A stretch of DNA of 64,000 nucleotides from Mesorhizobium tianshanense (GCF_007830515.1 NZ_VLKT01000034.1:23512-87511), one strand, 5' to 3'; counted from the stretch's first letter, positions 50,544 through 61,520 are shown. Numbers and translations: made by a program. The notes: generated by a model not told the origin, from the letters alone.

Positions 50544-51773
50544 ATGTCAAATAATAAACAGCCAACGCCCAAATGGCTCACAATCGTCGGCATCGGCGAG
50601 GACGGTTTAGCGGGTCTCGGCGACGGGGCCAAGCGGTTGATGGCCGAAGCGGAAGTCATCTTCGGCGGCAAGCGGCATCTGGCGCTGGTCGCTTCCCTGG
50701 CCAAGGGCGAGCCGCGCGCTTGGCCGGTTCCGTTCGATCCCGATATGCGCGACGTGCTGGCGCTTTCCGGCAGGCGCGTCTGCGTGCTGGCCTCGGGCGA
50801 TCCATTCTTCCACGGTGTCGGCGTCACCCTCGCCCGCAAAATTGCGGTGGAAGAGATGCGCGTCATCCCCGCCCCTTCGGCCATCTCGCTGGCTGCCGCC
50901 CGCCTCGGCTGGGCGCTGCAGGATGTCGAGACCATTTCGCTGCATGGCCGCCCGCTCGACCTGATCCGGCCGCTGCTGCATCCGGGCGCCCGCATCCTCG
51001 CGCTGACGTCGGACAGCGACGCGCCGGTGGCGATTGCACGCCTGCTGACCGAAGTCGGCTTCGGCGCCTCGCGGCTGACGATTTTGGAGGCGCTGGGCGG
51101 TCCTAACGAAAGGCTGCGCTCGGCGCGCGCCGACGCCTTCGACTTCGAAAAGATCAATCCGCTCAACGTGCTGGCAATCGAAGTTGACTCAATTTCGAAA
51201 GCACGCATCCTGCCGCTGGCCTCGGGCCTTGCCGATCATTTGTTCGAGCATGACGGCCAGATCACCAAACGCGAGATCCGCGCAGTCACCCTGTCCGCCC
51301 TCGCCCCAAGGCGCGGCGAATTGCTGTGGGATATCGGCGCCGGGTCGGGCTCAATTGGCATAGAATGGATGCTTGCCCATCCCTCGATGCGCGCGATTGC
51401 CATCGAAACCGATCCGGCCCGCGCCGCCCGCATCCGCCGCAACGCTTCCGCTTGCGGCGTGCCCGGCCTTGCCGTTGTCGAGGGTTCAGCACCGCAGGCG
51501 CTTACCGGGCTGGAAACGCCGGATGCGATTTTCATCGGCGGTGGCGGCAGCGATGCCGGCGTGCTGGAAACAGCCATTGGTGTCCTGCTCGCCGGCGGTC
51601 GGCTTGTCGCCAACGCGGTGACCCTGGAAATGGAGTCGCTGCTTCTTTCACGCCACGCCGCGCTCGGTGGTGATCTCACCCGCATCGCTATATCCCGTGC
51701 TTCGACGGTTGGTTCGATGCAAGCCTGGCGGCCGGCCATGCCGATCACCCAATGGAGCTGGGTGAAACCATGA
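50544..51773 (+). CDS. cobL: Precorrin-6B C5,15-methyltransferase (decarboxylating) CobL
   Basis: 409 aa from ATG 50544 (SNNKQPTPKWLTIVGIGEDG). Bifunctional: the N-terminal CbiE-like methylase domain has IVGIGEDGLAGLGDGAKRL and LASGDPFFHGVG. The C-terminal CbiT-like Rossmann domain from ~residue 230 has LSALAPRRGELLWDIGAGSGSIGIEWML. Converts precorrin-6B to precorrin-8. The start codon has only a weak ribosome site because the region upstream is a repeat element. Confidence 0.95.
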   Translation: MSNNKQPTPKWLTIVGIGEDGLAGLGDGAKRLMAEAEVIFGGKRHLALVASLAKGEPRAWPVPFDPDMRDVLALSGRRVCVLASGDPFFHGVGVTLARKIAVEEMRVIPAPSAISLAAARLGWALQDVETISLHGRPLDLIRPLLHPGARILALTSDSDAPVAIARLLTEVGFGASRLTILEALGGPNERLRSARADAFDFEKINPLNVLAIEVDSISKARILPLASGLADHLFEHDGQITKREIRAVTLSALAPRRGELLWDIGAGSGSIGIEWMLAHPSMRAIAIETDPARAARIRRNASACGVPGLAVVEGSAPQALTGLETPDAIFIGGGGSDAGVLETAIGVLLAGGRLVANAVTLEMESLLLSRHAALGGDLTRIAISRASTVGSMQAWRPAMPITQWSWVKP

Positions 51774-52156
51774 TGGTCGCGGGCATCGGCAGCCGCAAGG
51801 GCGTCAGTCAGCAGGAGGTGCTTGCAGCGATAGAAAGCGCGTTGGAAACGCATGGGCTGGCGATGACGGCGCTTTCGGCGCTCGCAACTGCTTCTCTGAA
51901 GCAGGACGAGCCGGCAATCTTCTCCGCGGGGCGCGAGCTCGCCCTGCCAGTGATCGTTGTCGAGGACGCAGCGCTCAAGGCCGCGGCGTCTCGCGCAATC
52001 AGCCACTCAGATCTGTCGCAGGAGCGCGCCGGCACGCCGTCGGTTTCCGAAGCCTCCGCGTTGGCCGCCGCCGGACAAGCCGCGAAACTGCTTGGGCCGC
52101 GCACCGTGCTCGGCCCGGTCACCTGCGCCATCGCCATCAGTGGAGACGCGGCATGA
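51770..52156 (+). CDS. cobE: Cobalamin biosynthesis protein CobE
   Basis: 128 aa from ATG 51770 (ATGA overlap with cobL). CbiG C-terminal-like domain: MVAGIGSRKGVSQQEVLAAIESAL, TASLKQDEPAIFSAGRELALPVIVV, and GTPSVSEASALAAAG. The precise reaction in the aerobic pathway is not settled; it has been proposed to help hold or channel intermediates. Same operon as cobL and cobM. Confidence 0.92.
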   Translation: MMVAGIGSRKGVSQQEVLAAIESALETHGLAMTALSALATASLKQDEPAIFSAGRELALPVIVVEDAALKAAASRAISHSDLSQERAGTPSVSEASALAAAGQAAKLLGPRTVLGPVTCAIAISGDAA

Positions 52157-52917
52157 CCGTCCACTTCATCGGTGCCGGACCGGGTGCTGCCGACCTCATC
52201 ACCTTGCGCGGCAGCAGGCTGCTGGCAAGCTGCCCGGCCTGCCTCTATGCCGGCTCGATCGTCGCGCCGGAACTGTTGCAGCACTGCGCGCCCGGCACCA
52301 AACTGATCGATACCGCGCCGATGTCGCTCGACGAGATCGAGGCCGAGTACCTGGCGGCCCACCAGGCCGGCCACGATGTGGCGCGCCTCCACTCCGGCGA
52401 TCTCTCGGTGTGGAGTGCAGTCGCTGAGCAGATCCGCCGGCTGGAAAAGCACGGTATCCCCTATACGCTGACGCCTGGCGTGCCCTCCTTCGCCGCTGCT
52501 GCCGCTGCGCTGCGCTGCGAACTGACCATTCCCGAAGTCGCGCAAAGCCTGGTGCTGACCCGCATCTCCGGCCGTGCGTCAAAGATGCCGCCCGGCGAAA
52601 CCCTGGCCGGCTTCGGCCGCACCGGCGCCACGCTCGCCATCCACCTCGCCATCCATGCCATCGACCGCGTTGTCACTGAGCTGACGCCGTTCTATGGCGC
52701 CGACTGTCCGGCGGCGGTCGTTTTCCGCGCTTCCTGGCCGGACGAGCGCGTGCTGACCGGCACGCTGGCGACGATCGAGGCGCAACTGGCCGCCGATCCG
52801 ATGGAGCGCACGGCGATCATCTTCGTCGGCCGCTCGCTGGCGGCGGAAGGCTTTGGCGAGAGCTCACTTTACGACGCCCACTACCAGCGGCGTTTTCGCG
52901 GACGGGACGGATTGTGA
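52153..52917 (+). CDS. cobM: Precorrin-4 C11-methyltransferase CobM
   Basis: 254 aa. VHFIGAGPGAADLITLRG at the N-terminus, LHSGDLSVWSAVAEQIRRL, TPGVPSFAAAAAALRCELT, and AVVFRASWPDERVLTGTLATI are diagnostic. Makes precorrin-5. Linked to cobE and cobA by 4-bp overlaps. Confidence 0.96.
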   Translation: MTVHFIGAGPGAADLITLRGSRLLASCPACLYAGSIVAPELLQHCAPGTKLIDTAPMSLDEIEAEYLAAHQAGHDVARLHSGDLSVWSAVAEQIRRLEKHGIPYTLTPGVPSFAAAAAALRCELTIPEVAQSLVLTRISGRASKMPPGETLAGFGRTGATLAIHLAIHAIDRVVTELTPFYGADCPAAVVFRASWPDERVLTGTLATIEAQLAADPMERTAIIFVGRSLAAEGFGESSLYDAHYQRRFRGRDGL

Positions 52918-53732
52918 ACGACGGCACCGGAAACAGGGGCGGAAACGCGACGGTCGAACAGGCTTTGGCCCGGCTGAACTTCAAGCCGCGCCAGTTGGAG
53001 CCGGGCCATGTCTGGCTGGCCGGCGCCGGCCCCGGCGATCCCGGCTGCCTGACGCTGGAAGTGCTGGCGGCACTTGGGCAGTGCGACGCCCTTGTCTACG
53101 ACGCGCTGGTCTCGCCTGACGTCGTCGCCGTCGCCGAAGGCGCCGAGCTTTTCTATGCCGGCAAGCGCGGCGGCCAGCCATCGATGAAGCAGGACGACAT
53201 CACCGCTCTGCTGGTCCGGCTGGCGCGCGAAGGCCGCCGCGTCGTCCGGCTGAAGGGCGGCGATCCCTATATTTTCGGCCGTGGCGGCGAAGAGGCGCTG
53301 GCGCTGGCGCGGGAAGGTATTCCCTTCCGCGTCCTGCCCGGTCTCACTTCAGGGCTCAGCGCGCTTGCCGGTGCCGGTATCCCGGCCACCATGCGCGGCA
53401 TCAACAAGGCGGTGATCCTGGCGACCGGCCACGCCGCCGGCACCGATGACGATCTCGACTGGGCGGCAATCGCCCGCACCGGCCAGCCGATCGTCGTCTA
53501 TATGGGCATGGCCAATCTGCCGCTGATCGCCGGTGCGCTGCTTGAGGGCGGCCTGGCGCCTTCGACGCCTGCGGCGGTGATCGTCGCCGCGACGACGCCG
53601 CAGGAGCGTATCGTCGTCGCCACGCTCGCCACCCTCGCCGAGGAAGCGGCTGCAGCCGGTTTGACCTCACCGGCGCTGATCGTCGTTGGCGGCATCGTCG
53701 CGATGCGCGCGGCATTGGCAGGTGAGCCATGA
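52914..53732 (+). CDS. cobA: Uroporphyrinogen-III C-methyltransferase CobA
   Basis: 272 aa, GTG start overlapping the cobM stop. SUMT motifs: VWLAGAGPGDPGCLTLEVLAAL, LVYDALVSPDV, AGKRGGQPSMKQDDI, RLKGGDPYIFGRGGEEAL and PGLTSGLSALAGAGIPATMRG. No CysG-type dehydrogenase/ferrochelatase part, so it is dedicated to precorrin-2 supply. Confidence 0.96.
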   Translation: MNDGTGNRGGNATVEQALARLNFKPRQLEPGHVWLAGAGPGDPGCLTLEVLAALGQCDALVYDALVSPDVVAVAEGAELFYAGKRGGQPSMKQDDITALLVRLAREGRRVVRLKGGDPYIFGRGGEEALALAREGIPFRVLPGLTSGLSALAGAGIPATMRGINKAVILATGHAAGTDDDLDWAAIARTGQPIVVYMGMANLPLIAGALLEGGLAPSTPAAVIVAATTPQERIVVATLATLAEEAAAAGLTSPALIVVGGIVAMRAALAGEP

Positions 53733-55042
53733 CCCGCGCAATCATCATCGGTGCGCCGCGCTCGGGCTCGGGCAAGACCAGCGTCACCATCGGTATTTTG
53801 CGCGCGCTCGCCAGGCGCGGCCTGAAGGTGCGCGGCGCCAAGTCCGGCCCCGACTACATCGATCCCGGCTTCCACACCGCCGCCACCGGTCTGTCCGGCG
53901 TCAATCTCGACAGTTGGGCAATGCCGCCTGCGTTATTGAATGCGCTGGCAAGTAACGCGACCGAAGATGCCGATTTCATCTTCCTTGAAAGCGCGATGGG
54001 CCTGTTCGACGGCATACCCGCTGCTCCGGGCCGCTCCGGCTCCGCCGCCGACCTCGCGCGGCTCTACGGCCTGCCGGTGCTGCTGGTGCTCGATGTCTCC
54101 GGCCAGTCGACCACGGCGGCAGCCGTCGCCAAGGGTTTTGCCAGCTACGACCCGGATATGCGGATGGCCGGCGTCGTGCTCAACCGGTTGGGCAGCGAAC
54201 GCCATCGCCGGCTTTGCAGCGAGGCGATCGAGGCGCTCGGCATGCCCGTCGTCGGCGCCATCCTGCGCGATCCCTCGCTGAACCTGCCGGAGCGCCATCT
54301 CGGCCTCGTCCAGGCCGGCGAATATGAGAATCTGATGGCGCATCTCGACCGTCTGGCCGATATGGTCGAGCGCTCGCTCGACCTCGTCGCCATCATGGCG
54401 TTGGCGGCACCATTCGACCCCGCGCCGGGCAGTTTCGACGACGCGCTGCCGCCGCCCGGTCAGCGCATCGCACTGGCCGAAGACGCCGCCTTCACCTTCC
54501 TCTATCCGCATGTCGCGGCGCATTGGCGCAAGGCCGGTGCGGAAATCGTCCCGTTCTCGCCGCTCGCCGACGAAGCGCCCCGCGACAATTGCGATGTCTG
54601 CTGGCTGCCCGGCGGCTATCCCGAGCTTCATGCCGGCCGCCTTGCAGCGGCTGCGAATTTCAGGGCCGGCATTGAGGTGTTTTCGGCAACAAGGCCGGTG
54701 CATGGCGAGTGCGGCGGCTTCATGGTGCTCGGCGAAGCGCTGGAGGACGCCTCGGGCGAGACGCACAGGATGCTCGGCCTGCTCGGTCATTCGACCAGTT
54801 TTGCCAAGCGAAAAATGAATCTCGGCTATCGCGAGGCGCGGCTGCGCGCCGCTTGCCCATTAGGTCCCCAAGGCACGCTGATCCGCGGCCATGAATTCCA
54901 CTATGCGCAGATGATTGCCACCGGCAATGACGAACCGCTGGCCGACCTCGCCGACGGCCAAGGCAATCCGCTCGGTGCCTCCGGTTACCGGCGCGGCCAT
55001 GTCAGCGGCACGTTCTTCCATGCCATTGCGAGAGGCGAATGA
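53729..55042 (+). CDS. cobB: Hydrogenobyrinate a,c-diamide synthase CobB
   Basis: 437 aa. The N-terminal dethiobiotin-synthetase-like ATPase has IIGAPRSGSGKTSVTIGILRAL and VRGAKSGPDYIDPGFH. The C-terminal class I glutamine amidotransferase domain has WLPGGYPELHAGRL, the nucleophile region PVHGECGGFMVLGEAL (Cys near residue 328) and RGHEFHYAQ. Amidates the a and c side chains before cobalt insertion. Confidence 0.95.
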   Translation: MTRAIIIGAPRSGSGKTSVTIGILRALARRGLKVRGAKSGPDYIDPGFHTAATGLSGVNLDSWAMPPALLNALASNATEDADFIFLESAMGLFDGIPAAPGRSGSAADLARLYGLPVLLVLDVSGQSTTAAAVAKGFASYDPDMRMAGVVLNRLGSERHRRLCSEAIEALGMPVVGAILRDPSLNLPERHLGLVQAGEYENLMAHLDRLADMVERSLDLVAIMALAAPFDPAPGSFDDALPPPGQRIALAEDAAFTFLYPHVAAHWRKAGAEIVPFSPLADEAPRDNCDVCWLPGGYPELHAGRLAAAANFRAGIEVFSATRPVHGECGGFMVLGEALEDASGETHRMLGLLGHSTSFAKRKMNLGYREARLRAACPLGPQGTLIRGHEFHYAQMIATGNDEPLADLADGQGNPLGASGYRRGHVSGTFFHAIARGE

Positions 55043-55800
55043 CCGCCTCGCCCAAGCAAATCCCTGGCGATATCGCACTCTGCCTCGTCTTCTTCACGAG
55101 GCTGCCGCTGCCGGTCGTCGATTTTCGGGACCGCAGCCTTGCAGGCGCGATATGGGCGGCGCCCATCGCTGGTCTCGCCGTCGCTCTGATCGGCGCTGTG
55201 GTCTACGCCACCGGAACCTGGCTGGGCCTCGCCGCCGGTCCGGCAGCGGCACTGACTCTTGCCGCAACCTTGCTTGCCACCGGCTGTCTGCACGAGGATG
55301 GGTTTTCGGATGTCGCCGACGGCTTTGGCGGGGGCAAGACGCGCGACAGGAAACTGGAGATCATGCGCGACAGCCGCATCGGCGCCTACGGCGCCTGTGC
55401 GCTCGGCATCTCGCTGCTGATCCGCTGGAGCGTGCTTTCGGAATTCGCCACTACGGCGCAAGTCCTCTTGGCTCTTATAGCTGCGCATGCCGCTTCGCGC
55501 GGACTGCTCGGTGCCTTCATGCATCTGTTGCCGCCGGCTCGCAGCGACGGCCTCTCGGCCGATGCAGGCACCGTCTCGGCCGAAACCGCTGGCATCGGTG
55601 CCGTGCTCGGCGCAGTCGCGCTGCTCGTGCTTGGGTTTGGTGGCGCCGTTTTCGCGCTCGTCCTGCTCGGCCTGTTGTTTGCCGCCTTCCGTGCGCTTTG
55701 CCGCAGCCAGATCGGTGGCCAGACCGGCGACACGGTCGGTGCCCTGCAGCAGCTTGTCGAGATCGCAATCCTGCTCGTCGCTTCCGTTTCCATTTCTTGA
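55039..55800 (+). CDS. cobV: Adenosylcobinamide-GDP ribazoletransferase CobV (CobS)
   Basis: 253 aa integral membrane enzyme with about six TM segments. Signature LATGCLHEDGFSDVADGFGGGKTRDRKLEIMRDSRIGAYG near residues 85-120 holds the HEDG and D-x-x-D metal-binding residues. Joins alpha-ribazole phosphate to AdoCbi-GDP, giving cobalamin (phosphate). Overlaps cobB by 4 bp. Confidence 0.95.
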   Translation: MTASPKQIPGDIALCLVFFTRLPLPVVDFRDRSLAGAIWAAPIAGLAVALIGAVVYATGTWLGLAAGPAAALTLAATLLATGCLHEDGFSDVADGFGGGKTRDRKLEIMRDSRIGAYGACALGISLLIRWSVLSEFATTAQVLLALIAAHAASRGLLGAFMHLLPPARSDGLSADAGTVSAETAGIGAVLGAVALLVLGFGGAVFALVLLGLLFAAFRALCRSQIGGQTGDTVGALQQLVEIAILLVASVSIS

Positions 55801-55825
55801 CTCTGTTTCGGAGATTTTGCCCCCC

Positions 55826-56851
55826 ATGTCGTTCAAATCGTCGCCATTCAAATCGCTCGATGAACTGCGCGCCGCCTGCCTCGATCTGCCGGCGGGCAGC
55901 GACGCTGCGGCAAATGCTGTCGCCCGCCGCCAGGACACGCTGACCAAGCCGCAAGGCAGCCTTGGCCGGCTGGAAACCATCGCTGCCTGGCTGGCGCGCT
56001 GGCAAGGCCGCGACATGCCGAAGCTCGACCGCGTAAAGGTCTTCGTCTTTGCCGGCAACCATGGCGTCACCGCACAGGGCGTCTCGGCCTACCCGTCGGA
56101 GGTCACCGTGCAGATGGTGGCGAATTTCGCCGGCGGCGGTGCGGCCATCAACCAGCTTGCCCGCATCGCCGGTGCGGAACTCGACGTCATTCCGCTCGAC
56201 CTCGATCATCCAACCGGCGATTTCACGCAAGGGCCGGCCATGGACGACGAAGCCTTCCTCGCCGCCGTCTCGGCCGGCTACGGCGCGGTGCCGAAAGACC
56301 TCGATCTCGTCTGTTTCGGCGAGATGGGCATCGGCAACACCACGCTGGCGGCTGCCATTTCGGCAGCCCTTTTCGGCGGCGGCGCAGAAAAATGGACCGG
56401 GCGCGGCACCGGCGTCGACGATGCCGGCCTGGTGCGCAAGATCACCGCCATCGAAGCTGGCCTCAAGCGCCATACCGAGGCCCTTGCCGACCCGCTGATG
56501 GTCGCGGCTGCCCTTGGCGGGCGCGAACTCGCCGCCATTTTCGGTGCGACGCTGGCCGCGCGCCAATTAGGCGTGCCGGTGCTGCTCGACGGCTTCGTCT
56601 GCACCGCAGCCGCCGCTCCCCTGGCAAGGCTGCACCCCACCGGCCTCGCCCACACCATTGCCGCCCATGTCTCGGCCGAATCCGGCCATCGCCGCCTGCT
56701 GGAGGCGCTTGATCTGCCGCCGCTGCTCGATCTCGGCATGCGGCTCGGCGAAGGCTCCGGCGCTTGCCTCGCCGTCAACGTCGTTCGCTCCGCTCTCGAA
56801 TGCCACGCCCGCATGGCAAGTTTTGCCGAGGCTGGGGTGTCGGAGAAGTAA
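55826..56851 (+). CDS. cobU: Nicotinate-nucleotide--dimethylbenzimidazole phosphoribosyltransferase CobU (CobT)
   Basis: 341 aa from ATG 55826. LTKPQGSLGRLETIAAWLARWQ, FVFAGNHGVTAQGVSAYP, FGEMGIGNTTLAAAISAALFG, TGRGTGVDDAGLVRK and the catalytic Glu region near the C-terminus (LDLGMRLGEGSGACLAVN). Activates DMB for the nucleotide loop. Last gene of the cluster, followed by a hairpin. Confidence 0.95.
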   Translation: MSFKSSPFKSLDELRAACLDLPAGSDAAANAVARRQDTLTKPQGSLGRLETIAAWLARWQGRDMPKLDRVKVFVFAGNHGVTAQGVSAYPSEVTVQMVANFAGGGAAINQLARIAGAELDVIPLDLDHPTGDFTQGPAMDDEAFLAAVSAGYGAVPKDLDLVCFGEMGIGNTTLAAAISAALFGGGAEKWTGRGTGVDDAGLVRKITAIEAGLKRHTEALADPLMVAAALGGRELAAIFGATLAARQLGVPVLLDGFVCTAAAAPLARLHPTGLAHTIAAHVSAESGHRRLLEALDLPPLLDLGMRLGEGSGACLAVNVVRSALECHARMASFAEAGVSEK

Positions 56852-56901
56852 AGGCTCGCAAACAACTTATGAGAGGCGACACATGCGTCGGCTCGGTACG
56901 G

Positions 56902-56930
56902 ACGTGAGACGGCACTTTACCGCCTCACGT
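56902..56930 (+). terminator. Hairpin after cobU, probable operon end
   Basis: ACGTGAG (56902-56908) pairs with CTCACGT (56924-56930) and CGG (56910-56912) with CCG (56920-56922), loop CACTTTA. The tail is T-poor, so termination strength is uncertain. Confidence 0.45.
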
Positions 56931-56975
56931 TCTCACACTGTTTCAGGGTCTTGCCACCTAAGCCTTTGAAATCTT

Positions 56976-57051
<76 letters not shown>

Positions 57052-57155
57052 ACTCGCCGGTAAACCCGGCGTCGGCGGGCATATAGCCGCCGCCATCCGC
57101 CATGTCCAGCCCTGCTGGATTCATTTCCCGACAAATCGGCTTGAGCCAATCGCGA

Positions 57156-58070
57156 TCAGACAGACAACCGGCCTTCCGCCACCTTGACGGCATGGCCACC
57201 GATGCGGGCGGCGGCCAGTCTGCCGCCTTCGACATTCAGTTCGAGGCGGATGCGCGAAGGCCGCCCCATCTCCAGCCCCTGCTCGATCCAGAGCTGGGAG
57301 ACACCGTCCGTCGGGCCGTCGAAATGCATGATCGCACCGGCAAAGGCAGCCGCCGCCGAGCCGGTCGCCGGGTCTTCATAGGAAGGATTACCCGGCACGA
57401 TCATGCGGACATGGAAGGCACTTTCGTGGTTCACCGTCTCGCGGCAGTAGACGTACGGGCTGGCAAACGCCCATTCGCTCTTGCGCGGCGCCAGTTCCGA
57501 CCACGCCTGGTTGTCCAGCCTTATCCGGGCCGCCGCCTCCAGACCGGCGACAGGAATGGTCACATAGGGCACGCCGGCCGACCAGAACGAGACGCGGTGA
57601 TTCTCGAAGCCGATTTCGTGCGGCCCCAGGCCAAGTGCTGCGCCGATCGCCTCCGGGTCGGTGACGAGTTCCAGTGGCTCCGGCAGCTTGGCCAGGTCGA
57701 ACTCGGCAAAGGTGGCGCCATCGTGCTTGCTGACGGCGCAGCGCACCGGGCCGATATTCTCCTCAAGGACGAAGATGCCGGCGGTGTCGCCATCCCCGGC
57801 CATCTCGGCAAGCGCGATCGCGGAGCCCACGGTCGGGTGGCCGGCGAACGGCATCTCATAGTCGGGCGTGAAGATGCGGATGCGGGCGCGGTGCTTGGGA
57901 TTGTCAGGCGGCAGCACGAACACGGTTTCCGACAGGTTGAACTCGCGTGCAACGGCCTGCATCGCGGCCGTGTCCAGCCCCTTGCTGTCAAGCACGACGG
58001 CCAGCGGATTGCCGGCCAGCCGCTTGGTCGTGAACACGTCGTAAAGTAAGTAATTCCGGGTCAGCATCAT
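57156..58070 (-). CDS. PhzF family isomerase
   Basis: 304 aa. PhzF/DapF-like fold in two halves. Motifs: YDVFTTKRLAGNPLAVVLD at the N-terminus, FNLSETVFVLPP with the conserved catalytic Glu, RIFTPDYEMPFAGHPTVGSAIAL, and NPSYEDPATGSAAAAFAGAI. These are all intact. Substrate unknown; most housekeeping members have no assigned reaction. It is divergent from the exporter operon, with 111 bp between them. Confidence 0.92.
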   Translation of the reverse strand: MMLTRNYLLYDVFTTKRLAGNPLAVVLDSKGLDTAAMQAVAREFNLSETVFVLPPDNPKHRARIRIFTPDYEMPFAGHPTVGSAIALAEMAGDGDTAGIFVLEENIGPVRCAVSKHDGATFAEFDLAKLPEPLELVTDPEAIGAALGLGPHEIGFENHRVSFWSAGVPYVTIPVAGLEAAARIRLDNQAWSELAPRKSEWAFASPYVYCRETVNHESAFHVRMIVPGNPSYEDPATGSAAAAFAGAIMHFDGPTDGVSQLWIEQGLEMGRPSRIRLELNVEGGRLAAARIGGHAVKVAEGRLSV

Positions 58071-58181
58071 AGAAAGCCCTCTGCCTCAATCCCAACATGA
58101 GCGAAATTTAATTTGATATTTGAACCATTAGGCATGATCTGTGCACTGATTGGGACATCACCGATATTATAGGGGTCCGGC

Positions 58182-59477
58182 GTGGACCAGATTGTCAATC
58201 TGCCAAAGACAGAATCCACTCCCGCCATCGAGACGGCCCTCGGGCTTGACCACCAGGGTCTGAAGAAAAAACGGCGTCGCTTCTGGCTCTATGGCCTGCT
58301 TGCGTTGATTGTCGTCGTTGCGAGCCTTGCCGGCTTTCAATGGTATGCCGCGTCTCCCGCCAAGATAGATTACACCACGGCGCCGGCCGCTGTTGCCGAT
58401 CTCACGGTCGCGGTATCGGCCACTGGCACGCTGCAGCCCCTCACCCAGGTCGACATTTCCAGCGAACTGTCCGGCGTCGTCCGCTCCGTCTCGGTCAACG
58501 AGAACCAGCAGGTGAAGAAGGGCGATGTGCTGGCGGCGCTCGACACGGCCAAGCTGGAGGTGCAGATCGAGCGCGCCGAGGCCTCCGCCAAGGCGGCCGC
58601 CGCCAATGTCGAGGATGCCACCGTGACCCTCACCGAAAACGAAAGGGCGCTTGTGCGGGCGGCGGCACTCACCAAACGCGGCATGGCGACGGACCAGTCG
58701 CTTGAAGCGGCGACCGCGACCCGCGACCGCTCCAAGGCAGCTCTCGACAGCGCCAAGGCCAGTCTTGCCATCGCCAATGCCGATCTCAAGGCGCAGCAGA
58801 CAGACCTGGCCAAGAGCACCATCTATGCGCCCATAGACGGCATCGTCTTGACGCGCTCGGTCGATCCCGGCCAGACGGTCGCTTCCTCGCTGCAGGCGCC
58901 GGTGTTGTTCGTCATCGCCGCCGACCTCAAGAACATGGAATTGAAGGCAGCGGTCGACGAGGCCGACATCGGCGCGGTCAAGCCCGGCCAGCATGCGCGC
59001 TTCACCGTCGACGCTTTCCCGGAACGGCCGTTCGATGCCGAGATCCGCGACATTTCCTATGCCTCCGTCACCACCGACGGCGTCGTCACCTACGACGCGC
59101 GCTTCGATGTCGACAACGACGAGCTTCTGTTGCGGCCCGGCATGACCGCCACCGTTTCGGTCGTCACCAGGGAGGCCAAGGGCGTGCTCACCGTGCCTGC
59201 CACTGCCTTCCGCTATCGGCCGGCGCAAACAGCCGCCCGTCCGTGGAGCCTGAGCGACCTGTTCACGGGCCGCATGGGCCGTCCGGGCGGCAACCGCCAG
59301 CGCCAGGCGGCAACGGCGCAGCCCACCGACGGCTCGCGCACGCTCTACGTGCTGGAGAACGGGCGGCCACGGCCGGTCAACGTCAAGACCGGCTCCACCG
59401 ACGGCGAACTGACCGAGATCATTTCGGGCCTCGACGACGGCGCGCTAGTCATCACCGCGTCACAACAGCGGGGCTGA
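58182..59477 (+). CDS. MacA-like periplasmic adaptor (membrane fusion protein)
   Basis: 431 aa, GTG start with AGGGG 6 nt upstream. N-terminal cytoplasmic tail, one TM helix (FWLYGLLALIVVVASLAGF near residues 33-52), lipoyl half (VDISSELSGVVRSVSVNENQQVKKGDVLAALD), a coiled-coil hairpin (residues ~125-215), second lipoyl half (TIYAPIDGIVLTRSVDPGQTVAS) and a beta-barrel/membrane-proximal domain. Near residue 355-380 is an Arg/Gly/Gln-rich insert. Connects the ABC permease to an outer-membrane channel, which is not encoded here. Confidence 0.92.
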   Translation: MDQIVNLPKTESTPAIETALGLDHQGLKKKRRRFWLYGLLALIVVVASLAGFQWYAASPAKIDYTTAPAAVADLTVAVSATGTLQPLTQVDISSELSGVVRSVSVNENQQVKKGDVLAALDTAKLEVQIERAEASAKAAAANVEDATVTLTENERALVRAAALTKRGMATDQSLEAATATRDRSKAALDSAKASLAIANADLKAQQTDLAKSTIYAPIDGIVLTRSVDPGQTVASSLQAPVLFVIAADLKNMELKAAVDEADIGAVKPGQHARFTVDAFPERPFDAEIRDISYASVTTDGVVTYDARFDVDNDELLLRPGMTATVSVVTREAKGVLTVPATAFRYRPAQTAARPWSLSDLFTGRMGRPGGNRQRQAATAQPTDGSRTLYVLENGRPRPVNVKTGSTDGELTEIISGLDDGALVITASQQRG

Positions 59478-59481
59478 CGTC

Positions 59482-60186
59482 ATGTCGGGCTCCGTGCTCA
59501 TCTCCTTCGACAAGGTCTGGAAGAGCTATGGCCAGGGCGAAGCCCGGATCCATGCACTGGCCGGCGTCGATCTTGCCATACGCCGCGGTGAATTCGTTGC
59601 TATTATGGGCCCTTCGGGTTCGGGCAAGTCGACGGCGATGAACATCATCGGCTGCCTCGACACGCCGACGGCCGGAACCTACAGATTCATGGGCGTCGAT
59701 GCCGGCCGTCTCGACCGCAACCGCCGCGCCATGCTGCGCAATCTCTATGTCGGCTTCGTCTTCCAGGGCTACAATCTCCTGCCGCGCACCACGGCGGTGG
59801 AAAATGTCGAACTGCCGCTGATCTATCGCGGCGTCGCCGCCCGCGAGCGCCACGACCTCGCCATGAAGGCTCTGGCCGAGGTCGGCCTTGTCGGCCGCGA
59901 ACACCATACGCCAGCCGAGCTTTCCGGCGGCCAGCAACAGCGCGTGGCGGTCGCGCGCGCCATCGTCACCAGGCCGACCCTGCTCGTCGCCGACGAGCCG
60001 ACCGGCAACCTCGATACCGCCCGAACGCACGAGATCATGGAACTCCTGACGCGGCTGAACACCGGGCTTGGCCTCACCATCGCCATGGTCACGCACGAGG
60101 CCGATGTCGCCGGTTATGCCGAGCGCACAATCCGCTTCCTCGACGGCCACGTCGCTGCCGACACCATAAACCTTGAGATGGCTTAG
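59482..60186 (+). CDS. MacB-type ABC transporter ATPase
   Basis: 234 aa. Walker A GPSGSGKSTAMNIIGCLD, Q-loop GFVFQGYNLLPRTTAVENVELPL, signature LSGGQQQRVAVARAIV, Walker B LLVADEPTGNLD and H-loop MVTHEADVA. In the MacB/LolD/FtsE group of exporters. ATPase and permease are separate genes, not fused as in E. coli MacB. 4 bp after the adaptor gene. Confidence 0.94.
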   Translation: MSGSVLISFDKVWKSYGQGEARIHALAGVDLAIRRGEFVAIMGPSGSGKSTAMNIIGCLDTPTAGTYRFMGVDAGRLDRNRRAMLRNLYVGFVFQGYNLLPRTTAVENVELPLIYRGVAARERHDLAMKALAEVGLVGREHHTPAELSGGQQQRVAVARAIVTRPTLLVADEPTGNLDTARTHEIMELLTRLNTGLGLTIAMVTHEADVAGYAERTIRFLDGHVAADTINLEMA

Positions 60187-60189
60187 ACC

Positions 60190-61407
<1,218 letters not shown>

Positions 61408-61520
61408 AGCGGTGCTGCGCCGCCGCCAGAAACCCCGAAATTTGAAGCTGCCCTCGCCTGCCCCTGTCGCGGCACAGCCTGCGGTGATAGAATCGCGTTG
61501 GGGATAAGGGGAATGGTGGG

